Part shown: positions 49,361 through 58,678 of the stretch, piece by piece
Layout: each line of letters starts with the position of its first letter
How positions within the stretch are numbered: the first letter of the stretch is position 1
Position numbers and translations under genes: made by a program
NCBI GenBank assembly: GCA_027493545.1
Contig: JAOSKR010000003.1
Span: 677,360-741,359 of the forward strand
Reading direction: 5' to 3'
DNA length: 64,000 nucleotides
From: Roseovarius sp.
GTDB taxonomy: Bacteria; Pseudomonadota; Alphaproteobacteria; Rhodobacterales; Rhodobacteraceae
The notes under the pieces: model-generated
Seen by the model: only the letters and a program-made list of their open reading frames with translations
The model's database searches: none
Told to the model about the DNA's origin: nothing

Positions 49361-50210
49361 ATGTTCATCCAGATTCTGAACGGTCTCGTCTATGGAGGGC
49401 TCCTCTACATCGTTGCTGTCGGCTCTGGTGTTGATCTTCGGATTGCGTCGCGTGGTGAATTTCGCCCATGGCGGCCTTTTTCATGGTCGGTGCATATGTC
49501 GGCTTCACGGTCGCCATGTATTCGAACTTCTGGCTGGCCATCGTCGTTTCTGTCCTCGCACTGGCCGCGCTCGGCGTGTTGCTCGACCGGTTCGTGTTCC
49601 GCCCCTGCAAAATGAGAACCATATCGTTACCGTTCTCGTCACTTTCGGCATCTTGCTGGTGCTCGAAGACGTCGTGCAGACCATCTGGGGCAAGGATTTC
49701 CTTTCGATGGCCACCCCACCGCTCCTGTCGGGAACGGTCACCATCTTCGACGACATCTTTCCCGTTTACCGGCTCGCCGTGATTCTGGTCGCCGCCGGGG
49801 TGGCTGTCGGTCTGACGCTCTGGCTGCGTTACAGCCGCATCGGGCTGTTCGTGCGCGCGTCGAGCGTGGATGCGGAGACGACGGCCATACAGGGCGTCGA
49901 CACCGACAAGATGTCGATGATCGTGGTTGCTGTCGGCACCGGGCTTGCCGGCCTGTCCGGTACCGTGGCCGGACCGCTTCTGGCGTTGTCACCAGCCATG
50001 GGCAGCTTCATCCTCATCGAGTCCTTCATCGTGGTTGTGGTCGGCGGTCTGGGCAGTTTCTCGGGCGCGTTTCTGGCGGCGATCATCATCGGCCAGATTC
50101 ACAATTTCGCCATCCTCTACCTGCCATGGGCGGCAACGATGATTCCATTGATACTGATGGTTGGCGTGCTGATCTGGCGGCCGACCGGCGTGGCGGGGAG
50201 TCACGTATGA
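49361..50210 (+). CDS. livH: Branched-chain-type ABC transporter permease LivH (three apparent frameshifts)
   Basis: About 282 residues. Pieces in order: MFIQILNGLVYGGLLYIVAV; LVLIFGLRRVVNFAHGG; AAFFMVGAYVGFTVAMYSNF with LDRFVFRP; LQNENHIVTVLVTFGILLVL, EDVVQTIWGKDFLSM, IGLFVRASSVDAETTAIQGV and GLGSFSGAFLAAIIIGQIHN. NFAHG and the ENH/TxG elements are LivH hallmarks. Extra bases near 49420 and 49473 and a missing C in the run 49602-49605 account for the breaks. It is the first permease of a five-gene importer; its stop overlaps livM by four bases. Confidence 0.87.
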
Positions 50211-51252
50211 CCGATAACATCACATCCGGTGCCAAAACGGACAGACGGCATTCATCCACCGGTCCGAAGCGCAAGGTCTTCCTTATGACCGCCGTGGCCG
50301 CCGTGGCCGCGCTGGTTGGCGTGTTCCTGCCGGGCCTGATCGCGTCGGTTCTTCTGCTCAGCCTGATGACGCAGGCGGTCATCGGTGCCATCACGGCCAC
50401 GGGCGTAGGACTGCTTTTTCCGCCAGAACGGCGTCGTCAGCTTTGGTCATGCCGCCTTCTACGGGTCGACCGCGTATATCATCGGCCTGTCGTTGCGCTA
50501 CGGCCTTCTTCCGGCGGAGCTGGCGATCATGGCGGCGCTCGTCCTGCCGCCGCTGCTGGCCTTTTTCCTTGGCCTGATCATCGTTCGCATCCCCGGGGTG
50601 GCCTTTGCGATGCTTACGCTGGCCGTCGGCCGGGGCGTTCTACGAGTTTGCCCTCAAGGCACGCCATATCACGGTCGGGGATGACGGCTTTGCCGTCTCC
50701 TTTCCCGCGCATGTGTTCGGCATCTCGATCCGCACCTTTCAGCATCCTTCGAGCATGTTCGTGATTTGCTGGGTGCTGATGATCGTGATCTTGCTGGCGT
50801 TGCAGGTATTCGCCACCAGCCCGCTGGGACGGATTACCGTGGCGATCCGCGAAAACGAGGAGCGCGCCCGCTTTATCGGCTCCCGGACGATCATACCACG
50901 AGCGCTCGTCTATGCGCTTTCGGCATTCGTGGCCTCGCTCGCCGGGGTGATGGCGGTGCTTTACAACGGCTTCGTATCGCCCGACATGCTCCATTGGAGC
51001 CTGTCCGGATCGGTGCTCATCATGGCGATCATCGGTGGGCCCAACTATCTGTGGGGGCCTGCGCTCGGGGCAGTCGTTTTCTTTTTCGTCAAGGACTTTG
51101 CCGGCAACCTGACGGAGCACTGGCCGGGGATCATCGGGATCACCGTCATCGTCACCACCCTGATGCTGCGCGAGGGAATTGCCGGTGCAATCGTTCAGCT
51201 CACTTCCGCGGCACACAAGCGCTGGAACCAGACCGGGGAGACCGAGCAATGA
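50207..51252 (+). CDS. livM: Branched-chain-type ABC transporter permease LivM (two apparent frameshifts)
   Basis: About 347 residues. KRKVFLMTAVAAVAALVGVF, LLSLMTQAVIGAITATGVGL, then FRQNGVVSFGHAAFYGSTAY, LLAFFLGLIIVRIPGVAFAM, RHITVGDDGFAVSFPAHVFG, ITVAIRENEERARFIG (LivM signature RxNExRA) and VLIMAIIGGPNYLWGPALGA. One extra T in the run 50415-50419 and one extra G in the run 50632-50635 explain the two breaks. The GHAAFYGxxAY and GGxxxLxGPxxGA elements are typical. Its stop overlaps livG by four bases. Confidence 0.87.
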
Positions 51253-51950
51253 ATGCGATCGAAGGTATTGATCTGACCCGGCGCTACGGCGGCTTCATCG
51301 CTCTCGACAGTGTATCCATCGCCGTATCGGAAGGGCAGATACGCGGATTGATCGGCCCGAACGGGGCCGGCAAGTCCACCTTGATCGACGTGCTGTCCGG
51401 GCGGGCCGAAAACCGGTCCGGCACGGTCAGGTTGTTCGGCGAGGACATCTCTTCGTATTCGGTGCAGGAGCGGCGCAGAAGCGGGCTCGCGCGTTCGTTC
51501 CAGCGCACCAATATTTTCCCCGGTCTCAGCGTTGTGGAACAGCTCGACCTGGCGGCGCGGTATGCCGAGCAGCCGAATGTCGATGAAGTGCTGCACGAAC
51601 TGGGCCTTGTGCCCTATGCCTTCCAGCGCGCCGCGGACATCTCGTATGGCGACCAGCGGCGGCTCGATCTCGCCCTGGCGCTGATCGGCCGGCCTCGTGT
51701 GCTCCTTCTCGATGAGCCCGCGGCGGGGCTGACCATGCAGGAGTCGATGGAAGCGGCGGAGATGTTGCGCGACCTCGCACAGCGATGGGGAGTGACTGTC
51801 CTGATCGTGGAGCATGACATGGATGTCGTGTTCGGCATCTGCCAGCACATCACGGTGCTGCACCTCGGCAAGATCCTGGCAGAGGGATCGCCGCAGGAAA
51901 TCAAGAAAAACCCCGAGGTTATCACAGCCTATCTGGGGAGTGCGGCATGA
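51249..51950 (+). CDS. livG: ABC transporter ATP-binding protein LivG
   Basis: Protein of 233 residues, intact. Walker A GLIGPNGAGKSTLIDVLSGR, Q-loop GLARSFQRTNIFPGLSVVEQ, signature ISYGDQRRLDLALALIGRPR (an SYGDQR variant of the LSGGQ motif, typical of LivG), Walker B VLLLDEPAAGLTMQESMEAA, and H-loop VTVLIVEHDMDVVFGICQHI. It pairs with LivF to drive the Liv importer. Confidence 0.93.
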   Translation: MNAIEGIDLTRRYGGFIALDSVSIAVSEGQIRGLIGPNGAGKSTLIDVLSGRAENRSGTVRLFGEDISSYSVQERRRSGLARSFQRTNIFPGLSVVEQLDLAARYAEQPNVDEVLHELGLVPYAFQRAADISYGDQRRLDLALALIGRPRVLLLDEPAAGLTMQESMEAAEMLRDLAQRWGVTVLIVEHDMDVVFGICQHITVLHLGKILAEGSPQEIKKNPEVITAYLGSAA

Positions 51951-52645
51951 GCGAGCTTTTGTCTTTCAAGGGAGTTCACTCCGGATACGGCGCCGCCCGG
52001 GTGCTGCACGGCATCGACATCTCCATTGGTGCGAACGAAAGCGTCGCTCTCGTCGGGCGCAACGGCGTCGGCAAGACGACGGTCGTGAACACTTTCCTCG
52101 GTATCGCGCGACTGAACGGTGGTGAAATCCGCCTCGGGGGACGCGTGCCACGCAATCTCCGCCGGTTTTCGGCCGCCCGCAGTGGAATCGCGATCGTGCC
52201 ACAGGGCCGCTGCATCATCCCCAATCTTACAGTCGAGGAGAACCTGCTTCTGGGGGCGGCGGTGGACAGGTCCGGCTTGTGGAACCTGGACAAGGTCTAC
52301 GAACTGTTCCCGGTCCTGCGCGAACGGCGCGGATCTGCCGGCACGGCACTGTCGGGTGGCCAGCAGCAGATGCTGGCGATCGGCCGGGCACTGATGGCCA
52401 ACCCGTCGCTTCTCGTTCTCGACGAGCCGAGCGAGGGGCTGGCGCCGGTTATCGTCGACGAGCTGGGCGTGATCTTCCGTCAGCTTGCCGAAAACGGGAC
52501 GGGGTTGCTGCTGATCGAGCAGCATCTGGGCCTGATCACTCAGGTCGCCACACGATATTACGCCTTATCCAAGGGAACCGTGGTCGATCAGGGAGACTTG
52601 AGCAAACTCTCCATGGAGGAGCTCAAGCGGCACGTCACGATCTGA
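51947..52645 (+). CDS. livF: ABC transporter ATP-binding protein LivF
   Basis: Protein of 232 residues, intact. Walker A ESVALVGRNGVGKTTVVNTF, Q-loop GIAIVPQGRCIIPNLTVEEN, signature GTALSGGQQQMLAIGRALMA, Walker B LLVLDEPSEGLAPVIVDELG and H-loop NGTGLLLIEQHLGLITQVAT. NPSLLVLDEPSEGLAP and the VPQGR motif are typical of LivF. It overlaps livG by four bases. Confidence 0.94.
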   Translation: MSELLSFKGVHSGYGAARVLHGIDISIGANESVALVGRNGVGKTTVVNTFLGIARLNGGEIRLGGRVPRNLRRFSAARSGIAIVPQGRCIIPNLTVEENLLLGAAVDRSGLWNLDKVYELFPVLRERRGSAGTALSGGQQQMLAIGRALMANPSLLVLDEPSEGLAPVIVDELGVIFRQLAENGTGLLLIEQHLGLITQVATRYYALSKGTVVDQGDLSKLSMEELKRHVTI

Positions 52646-52691
52646 GACGTGCCGGAAACACGAAACAAGAATCCAAAAGGAGGAATGAGAA

Positions 52692-53903
52692 ATGTCTGTT
52701 GGAACAAGGAAAGGCCGCCTGGGTCTGGCCGGGGCACTGGCCCTGACCGCAAGCCTCGCGGCCGGCGCAGCGATGGCGAAAGACCCGATCCGCATCGGTG
52801 TCCCGACCGCATTGTCGGGCACGTATGCCGATCTCGGCAACCAGGCCGTCCGCGCGGTGGAGTTCGCCGTGCAGGAAGCCGACAAGGCCGGCGGTGTCGA
52901 TGGACGCGCTGTCGAATACAAGGTCTACGATTCCGAAGCGAAGCCGGAAGTGGCGCGGCGCCAGGCGGAAAAGCTCGCCCTTGAAGGATACAATCTCCTG
53001 ACCGGAACGATCGCTTCGGGCGAAGGTCTCGCCATGGCGCCGATGCTGGAACGCTGGGATGCGCTCTACATCTCCACCATCAACAAGAGCAACAAGATCT
53101 CGGGCGACAGCTGCACGGCGCGCATGTTCCGTGTCAACCACATGGACGCTCAGGACGCGATGGTGATCAGGCCATGGCTCGCGGATCGCGAGGAAACCAA
53201 GTGGGCGGTTCTGGCCGCCGACATCGCCTGGGGCCAGGACGCGTCGCACAGCTTTGTCGAAGCGGCCGCCGCCACCGGCAAGGAAATCGCCATCGACCTG
53301 TTCTCGCCTTTCGGTACGAACGACTTCGCACCCTATATCCAGCAGATCAGGGATTCCGGTGCCGAGGCGGTATGGATTGCACTGGCCGGCCGCGATGCCC
53401 TGACCTTCGCCAACCAGGCCAGCCAGTTCGGCCTGTTCGGTGAAGTCACAACCGCCGGCGTCAGCTTCGTGACGGACAACACCGTCAATGCGCTGGGAGA
53501 AATCTCTCGCGGTATCTACGGCATCATCAACTACTCGTCGACACTCGACACGCCGGAGAACAAGGCATTCGTCGAAGCATGGAAGGCCTTTTACAACGGT
53601 GACGAGCCGAGCAACTTCGAGGGCGAGACGTATTTGGGCATGCAGGTCATCCTTGAGGCGGTGCGGCGGGCCGACAGCGTCGTGCCGATCGAGGTGGCCA
53701 GGCAGATGGAAGGCGGAACATTTTCGACCATCCTGGGCGAACTGACCATCCGCGCGGAAGATCACCAGATCATCGCACCGAACTTTTTCGGGCATGTCGG
53801 CGATTATAACGGCAAGCTGAAGCCGATCATCACGATGACGGTCGATGCCGAAGCTGCAACGCCTCCGCCCGACCCGGCCTGCCAGATCGGTGAGCTGCGG
53901 TAA
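52692..53903 (+). CDS. Periplasmic substrate-binding protein (LivK-like) of the ABC importer
   Basis: Protein of 403 residues. A signal peptide with hydrophobic core LGLAGALALTASLAAGAAMA and likely cleavage after AMA is followed by the type I periplasmic fold: KDPIRIGVPTALSGTYADLG, NQAVRAVEFAVQEADKAGGV, ALYISTINKSNKISGDSCTA, EETKWAVLAADIAWGQDASH and a long C-terminal domain. This group (Peripla_BP_6) binds amino acids, aromatic acids or alicyclic acids. Given the neighbours, an acid that the ligase activates is likely; no ligand contact can be named. AGGAGG precedes the ATG. Confidence 0.9.
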   Translation: MSVGTRKGRLGLAGALALTASLAAGAAMAKDPIRIGVPTALSGTYADLGNQAVRAVEFAVQEADKAGGVDGRAVEYKVYDSEAKPEVARRQAEKLALEGYNLLTGTIASGEGLAMAPMLERWDALYISTINKSNKISGDSCTARMFRVNHMDAQDAMVIRPWLADREETKWAVLAADIAWGQDASHSFVEAAAATGKEIAIDLFSPFGTNDFAPYIQQIRDSGAEAVWIALAGRDALTFANQASQFGLFGEVTTAGVSFVTDNTVNALGEISRGIYGIINYSSTLDTPENKAFVEAWKAFYNGDEPSNFEGETYLGMQVILEAVRRADSVVPIEVARQMEGGTFSTILGELTIRAEDHQIIAPNFFGHVGDYNGKLKPIITMTVDAEAATPPPDPACQIGELR

Positions 53904-53916
53904 GGGTTCACGGGGC

Positions 53917-53957
53917 TTGCCGGTCCGACCTCCGGGCCGGATCGGCAAACCCTTTCT
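53917..53957 (+). terminator. Intrinsic terminator after the liv operon
   Basis: TTGCCGGTCCG and CGGATCGGCAA (53917-53927 and 53938-53948) pair with one G-T wobble around a ten-base loop, followed by ACCCTTTCTCC. It lies 14 bases past the stop of the binding protein. Confidence 0.55.
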
Positions 53958-54049
53958 CCGGCCTGCCCCATCCTCGCGACCCCGCCCACCCTCGGTGCCG
54001 GGCGCGATCCTCGCCTGAGGGCGGTGGTTCAACCGGGAGTCATCTTGCT

Positions 54050-54922
54050 CTATGGCGTGATCAGGTTCACTCCCGCAATGCGCCCGATCGCAAAGACGTC
54101 CTCCTCGTAGATGTCGGTCAACTGGTTGATCATGTCCACGGTCCAGCCGTCGAGGTCATATTCCTCCTCGACCGCGTCCTCGCGCGCGAACTTGTCGAGA
54201 AAGGCCGAGATCACGCGGCGCTTTTGCACCTCGCTCATGCCCGGATGGCCGTCGATATAGCTGCAAAAGCGCTTCATGCCGGTTTCGGTCATGATCTCCG
54301 ACAGGAGCGCATACTCGCCCTCGAAGGGCGCGACAGGGTCGAGCCCGGCCATCTCGCGCACCACCTCGGCCCAGATCAGCGGGGTATCCTCGTTGCACCA
54401 GGCGGTCATCGCGATCTCGGGCACCTGCAGGCGGATGCGCTCGAAGAACTCCGACCAGCGAAAGCTGAGCGGATCGTAGCCCCGGAAAATGTCCTCGATC
54501 GAGTTGAAATTGGTCTGTTCCAGCAGCGCCGGCATGAAGGTGGCGGGGTTGCGGACGGCGAAGAAGAGCTCGATCCGGTCATTCGCGAAGATCTGCCGCA
54601 ACGCCTCGAGCCGGGCGCAGGCGGCAGGATAGAACATCCGCTTCACCGCCATCTTGTGGGTGCCGAAAAAGCTGTCGTTCGAGAGCACCAGCCGCGTCGT
54701 GCCGGCGTCGGGCGCGACCGCCTCGATGATGGCGTCGCGCATGCCCGGGGTGGCCCCGTCCTGCGTGGCGGCGTTTATGGTGTCGCGCAGCATTACGCGG
54801 TAATCGTCCGGCCTGGGCACACAGGTGCCCTGCCGCGCCAGCATCGCGGCATTGTCGGACAGGCAGTTGATCAGCCGGTCCTCGTCGGTGGCATGTGCGC
54901 CCGCGTGAATGACGATCTGCAT
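54050..54922 (-). CDS. Hypothetical protein, sulfotransferase-like
   Basis: Protein of 290 residues, intact. MQIVIHAGAHATDEDRLINC, VLSNDSFFGTHKMAVKRMFY, ALRQIFANDRIELFFAVRNP and LSFRWSEFFERIRLQVPEIA suggest the core of a family of Rhodobacterales proteins related to sulfotransferase-fold enzymes, but a clear PAPS-binding loop is not seen and no activity is claimed. The start at 54922 is chosen because the family-like HAGAHATD follows at once; the frame is open to 55000. It stands alone between the liv operon and tRNA-Thr. Confidence 0.6.
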   Translation of the reverse strand: MQIVIHAGAHATDEDRLINCLSDNAAMLARQGTCVPRPDDYRVMLRDTINAATQDGATPGMRDAIIEAVAPDAGTTRLVLSNDSFFGTHKMAVKRMFYPAACARLEALRQIFANDRIELFFAVRNPATFMPALLEQTNFNSIEDIFRGYDPLSFRWSEFFERIRLQVPEIAMTAWCNEDTPLIWAEVVREMAGLDPVAPFEGEYALLSEIMTETGMKRFCSYIDGHPGMSEVQKRRVISAFLDKFAREDAVEEEYDLDGWTVDMINQLTDIYEEDVFAIGRIAGVNLITP

Positions 54923-55061
54923 GGTGGAACCCGTACTGTTTCGGTGTCGGACAGCCACTATAGCGGCATTTTCAGGTAGTTGAACCGCAATGGTGCGCAT
55001 GCGGCAAGGTGCGCGATTGCGGCTTGCCGGACAGGGGCAAACTGGCGTATTGAGCCCCCGT

Positions 55062-55137
55062 GCCCCTATAGCTCAGCTGGTAGAGCAACTGATTTGTAAT
55101 CAGTAGGTCCGCGGTTCGAGTCCGTGTGGGGGCACCA
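55062..55137 (+). tRNA. tRNA-Thr (anticodon TGT)
   Basis: 76 nt, with CCA encoded. Acceptor arms GCCCCTA and TGGGGGC, D-arm GCTCAGCTGG, anticodon stem ACTGA/TCAGT around loop TTTGTAA (anticodon TGT), and the T-arm with GGTTCGAGTCC. It lies between the two catabolic modules. Confidence 0.95.
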
Positions 55138-55310
55138 ACCACATCGATGGTTTGGATGCTTTCAATTGACTGCGATCGATTGCCGGGTGTTCAGTCCCGG
55201 CGCCGGATCGGCCGCACCACAGGCGGCATGAATACGAAGCTTCATGCCCGGCGGCGACAGCCAGGGTCTTCCTCTCGGCAATCGCTCTCGCTGCAACCGT
55301 CATGAACTGG

Positions 55311-56522
55311 CTATGAGTTGTGGCCCCGGGCACCTTCGAAAACCGCCGCCATGCCCTGGCCACCGCCGACGCACATGGTTTCCAGCCCGTATCGCACGCC
55401 GCGCCGTTTCATCTCGTAGAGCAGCGTCGTCATGATCCGGACGCCCGTTGCGCCGATGGGATGGCCGAGCGAGATGCCCGAACCGTTGACGTTCAGCTTG
55501 TCGCGGTCATCCCAGTCGAGGCCCTTCAGGCAGGCCAGGACCTGCGCTGCAAACGCTTCGTTGATTTCCACCAGCCCCATGTCGGCGATGGACAGGCCGG
55601 TTTTCCGCATCACCTTCTGCGTGGCCGGGACCGGGCCGATACCCATGCGCGAGGGCTCGCAACCGACGGCGGACCAGCCTGCAAGGAAGGCGATCGGGGT
55701 CAGACCAAGCCCTTCCAGCATGTCTTCGGCCACGACAAGGCAAGCGGCGGCGGCATCGTTTTGCTGGGCGGCGTTGCCCGCGGTCACGGTGCCGTCCTTC
55801 TTCAGGGCACGCAGCCCGGCGAGCCTTTCAGGCGTGCTGTCGGGGCGGATGCCCTCGTCGCGATCGAAGAGGACCGCCTCTCCCTTGCGCTGGGGAACGG
55901 AGATCGGAACCACCTCTTCGGCGAAGCGGCCGTCATCCCAGGCGGCCGCCGCCCGGCGGTGGCTTTCGGCGGCAAAGGCGTCGGCCTCTTCGCGGGTGAT
56001 GCCGTAATCCCGGGCAAGGTTCTCGGCGGTTTCGATCATTCCGGAAATATGGCCGAAGCGGTGTTCGGGCTGCGAGCGTTCCCGGCCCCGGTCCAGCCGG
56101 TCGTAGAATTGCGTGGTGCCCGAGCGCTTTCCCCAGCGCATGTCCGTCGTGTAGAACTCGATGTTGGACATGCTTTCCACCCCGCCCGCCAGCACCACGT
56201 CGCAGGCGCCGGTCTGGACCATCATGGCGGCTGTAGCGACCGCCTGAAGCCCGCCGCCGCAGCGCCGGTCTGTCTGCAGGCCCGGAACCTCGATCGGAAG
56301 CCCCGCATCCAGCGCGATCCAGCGTCCCACGCAGGGGGTTTCGGAATTGGCGTAGGACTGGGCGAAAACCACGTCTTCGATCAGTATCGGGTCGATGCCG
56401 GTGCGTTCGAGCACGGCCCCGGTGACGGTGCTCCCGAGAACCTCGACCGGGACCGGGCGCAAGACACCGCCGAAGGCGCCGACCGGAGTGCGAAGAGGGC
56501 TGACGATGGCGGCGCGGCGCAT
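55311..56522 (-). CDS. Acetyl-CoA acetyltransferase (thiolase)
   Basis: Protein of 403 residues, intact. AAIVSPLRTPVGAFGGVLRP, catalytic Cys in VPGLQTDRRCGGGLQAVATA, GVESMSNIEFYTTDM, VEINEAFAAQVLACLKG, His in GSGISLGHPIGATGVRI and Cys in ETMCVGGGQGMAAVFEGA. The middle is shaped for a substrate bulkier than acetoacetyl-CoA, which is inference. Thiolytic cleavage of a 3-oxoacyl-CoA is the last step of the pathway encoded by this operon. It is the last gene of the minus-strand run from 63803. Confidence 0.93.
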   Translation of the reverse strand: MRRAAIVSPLRTPVGAFGGVLRPVPVEVLGSTVTGAVLERTGIDPILIEDVVFAQSYANSETPCVGRWIALDAGLPIEVPGLQTDRRCGGGLQAVATAAMMVQTGACDVVLAGGVESMSNIEFYTTDMRWGKRSGTTQFYDRLDRGRERSQPEHRFGHISGMIETAENLARDYGITREEADAFAAESHRRAAAAWDDGRFAEEVVPISVPQRKGEAVLFDRDEGIRPDSTPERLAGLRALKKDGTVTAGNAAQQNDAAAACLVVAEDMLEGLGLTPIAFLAGWSAVGCEPSRMGIGPVPATQKVMRKTGLSIADMGLVEINEAFAAQVLACLKGLDWDDRDKLNVNGSGISLGHPIGATGVRIMTTLLYEMKRRGVRYGLETMCVGGGQGMAAVFEGARGHNS

Positions 56523-56573
56523 GGCATGTGCTCCTTGGCTGGCCGGGCGGGGGCCCGGGCCTGGTGGTGGAAA

Positions 56574-57487
56574 TCAGCAGGGGTCCCGGTGAAGACGTCC
56601 TGGCTGCGGTCGAGCGGGTAGAAGGACGGGCGCAGCGCGGGAATGGCGTGATCGCGCACGGTTTCGGGCGTCCAGTTGCCGGCGGTGTGAACCGAGCGGA
56701 GCGGGCGGCTCTGGCCCATCAGGAATATCTCGTTCTTGCGGACCGAGAATATCTGGCCCGAAATGTCGCGTGCGTCGTCGGAGCCGAGGAACACCGCAAT
56801 GGGCGCGTTCTTTTCCGGGGTCATCTTCTTGAGGTTCTCGACCCGGGCCTTCTGGTCGGGTGTCTCGGCAGGGATGTTGGACGTCATCCGGCCCCACGCG
56901 AAGGGTGCGATGCAGTTCGAGCGGACATTGTAGCGACGCATGTCGAGCGCGATGGACTTGGACAGGCCCACCACGCCCATCTTGGCGGCGGAATAGTTCG
57001 ACTGGCCGAGGTTGCCGATCAGCCCCGAGGTAGAGACCATGTGAATGTAGGAGCCGCTTTCCTGTGCCCGGAAGAGCCCGGCCGCGGCGCGGCTGACATA
57101 GAAGGCACCGTTGAGGTGTACGTTCACCACCGATTGCCACTGCTCGATCGACATCTTGTGGAACATGGCATCTCGCAGGATGCCGGCGTTGTTCACCACG
57201 ATGTCGAGGCGGCCGAAACTGTCGGTGGCGGTCTGCACGATCTTCCGGGCGCTTTCCCATTCGCCGACCGAGTCGGTGCTGATCGCCGCCTCGCCTCCGA
57301 AGGCCTCTATCTCGGCCTTCGTCTCTTCGGCCGGACTGGCCGAGCCACCTTCGCCCGACAGCGACACGCCGATATCGTTGATCACGACCTTCGCGCCGGC
57401 CCTTGCCATGGCGACGACGATGGCCCGCCCGATGCCGTTGCCGGCGCCGGTGACGAGCGCGACCTTGTCTTCAAGCAGATTGCTCAT
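56574..57487 (-). CDS. MFE-2-like SDR (3-hydroxyacyl-CoA dehydrogenase), one apparent frameshift at the C-terminus
   Basis: About 304 residues. Similar to the dehydrogenase domain of peroxisomal MFE-2: LLEDKVALVTGAGNGIGRAI, KVVINDIGVSLSGEGGSASP, LDIVVNNAGILRDAMFHKMS, VSTSGLIGNLGQSNYSAAKM (Ser...YxxxK), NCIAPFAWGRMTSNIPAETP and the ending SFYPLDRSQDVF. As read, the frame continues through the thiolase start region. Restoring one base near 56583 gives a stop at 56574-56576 and the family-like end DVFxxDPC, so the gene ends 51 bases before the thiolase start. It oxidises a 3-hydroxyacyl-CoA. Confidence 0.88.
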
Positions 57488-57511
57488 AGCCTCGTCTCCT
57501 TCGATCTTGTG

Positions 57512-58675
57512 TCAGGGCAGGTCCAGCACCGCCCTGGCGAGGATGTTCTTCTGGACCTGCGAGGTGCCGCCGTAGATCGTGGCGGCGCGGGCATTCATGA
57601 ACTGGCTCATCATCGCGAGGTCGCGGTTTCCGTCGATCGCGCCCAGCCGGGCGCTGTCGCTGCCCATGAGTTCGAGCCCGTACTCGGTGATCCGCTGGTA
57701 GAGCGACGTCTGGTTGAGCTTGAGGAATGACACCTCGGCGCCGAGCCTTTCGCCCCGGCGAAGCTTGTCCGCGACCTTCTCGAACAGGCAGTGGTGATCC
57801 TCGAGCTCCATCCGGAACCCGGTATAGCGGTCGACAAAGGCCGGATCCCGCAGCAGGCCATAATGCTCGCCCGGGCCCCGGAGCTTCGAGAGCGCGTTCG
57901 AGGCCTGGCGCGGGGAGCCGAGGAAGATCCGCTCGAAGCCGAGCAGGTTCTTGGCCATCGTCCAGCCCTGGTTGACCTCGCCCACGATGTTCCTGTCCGG
58001 CACGCGAACATCGTCAAAGAAAACCTCGGAGAATTCATCATCCATCTCGAGGTTGATGATCGGGCGCGTGGTTACGCCGGGGGAATCCATCGGGATCAGC
58101 AGGAAGCTGATGCCTGCTTGCTTCCTGACCCCCTTGTCGGTGCGCACGAGACAGAAAATCCAGTCCGCGTCGGCGCCGAGCGTCGTCCAGGTCTTCTGGC
58201 CGTTCACCACCCATTCATCGCCGTCGAGCACCGCTTCGGTGCGCAGGCTGGCGAGATCGGAGCCCGCGTCGGGCTCGGAATAACCCGGCACCAGATATGC
58301 TCGCCAGAGAGGATTCTGGGCAGGAAATATGCTTTCTGTTCCTCGGAGCCGTAGTTGATGAGCAGCGGTCCCAGAAGCATCATGCCGTGGTCTGGCGTGC
58401 GCGCGGCACCGAATTTTTCAAATTCCTCGACATAGATGAGCTGCTTGGAGGCGCCCAGGCCCATGCCGCCATGCTCCCCGGGCCAAGGCCGGTGCCAGCC
58501 AGCCGGCGGCGGACAGGATCATGTACCACGGCTTGGCGTCCTGCCAGTGCAGGCGCTTGGCGGGGTGGCGGATGTCGTCGGGGTGGTTCTCCCGGAGGAA
58601 CCGCCGCACGAGCGCCCGGAAATCGGCGTCGCTCAGAGCGTTGTAATCGTCGTGCCGAAACTCGTCATACGCCAC
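57512..58675 (-). CDS. Acyl-CoA dehydrogenase, alpha-type member of a pair (two apparent frameshifts)
   Basis: About 387 residues. [120 protein letters not shown] and a C-terminus NARAATIYGGTSQVQKNILA. One extra base at 58485-58486 and one missing at 58284-58286 explain the breaks. The [14 protein letters not shown] form and its partner directly upstream match heteromeric FadE/ChsE-type dehydrogenases of steroid and terpenoid catabolism. Confidence 0.87.
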
Positions 58676-58678
58676 GGA

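Noticed and set aside
56381..56573. Extension of the MFE-2-like SDR to 368 residues, overlapping the thiolase start
   Set aside because: A one-base correction gives a family-like ending at 56574. The overlapping part has no motif and the thiolase frame is clearly the real one.
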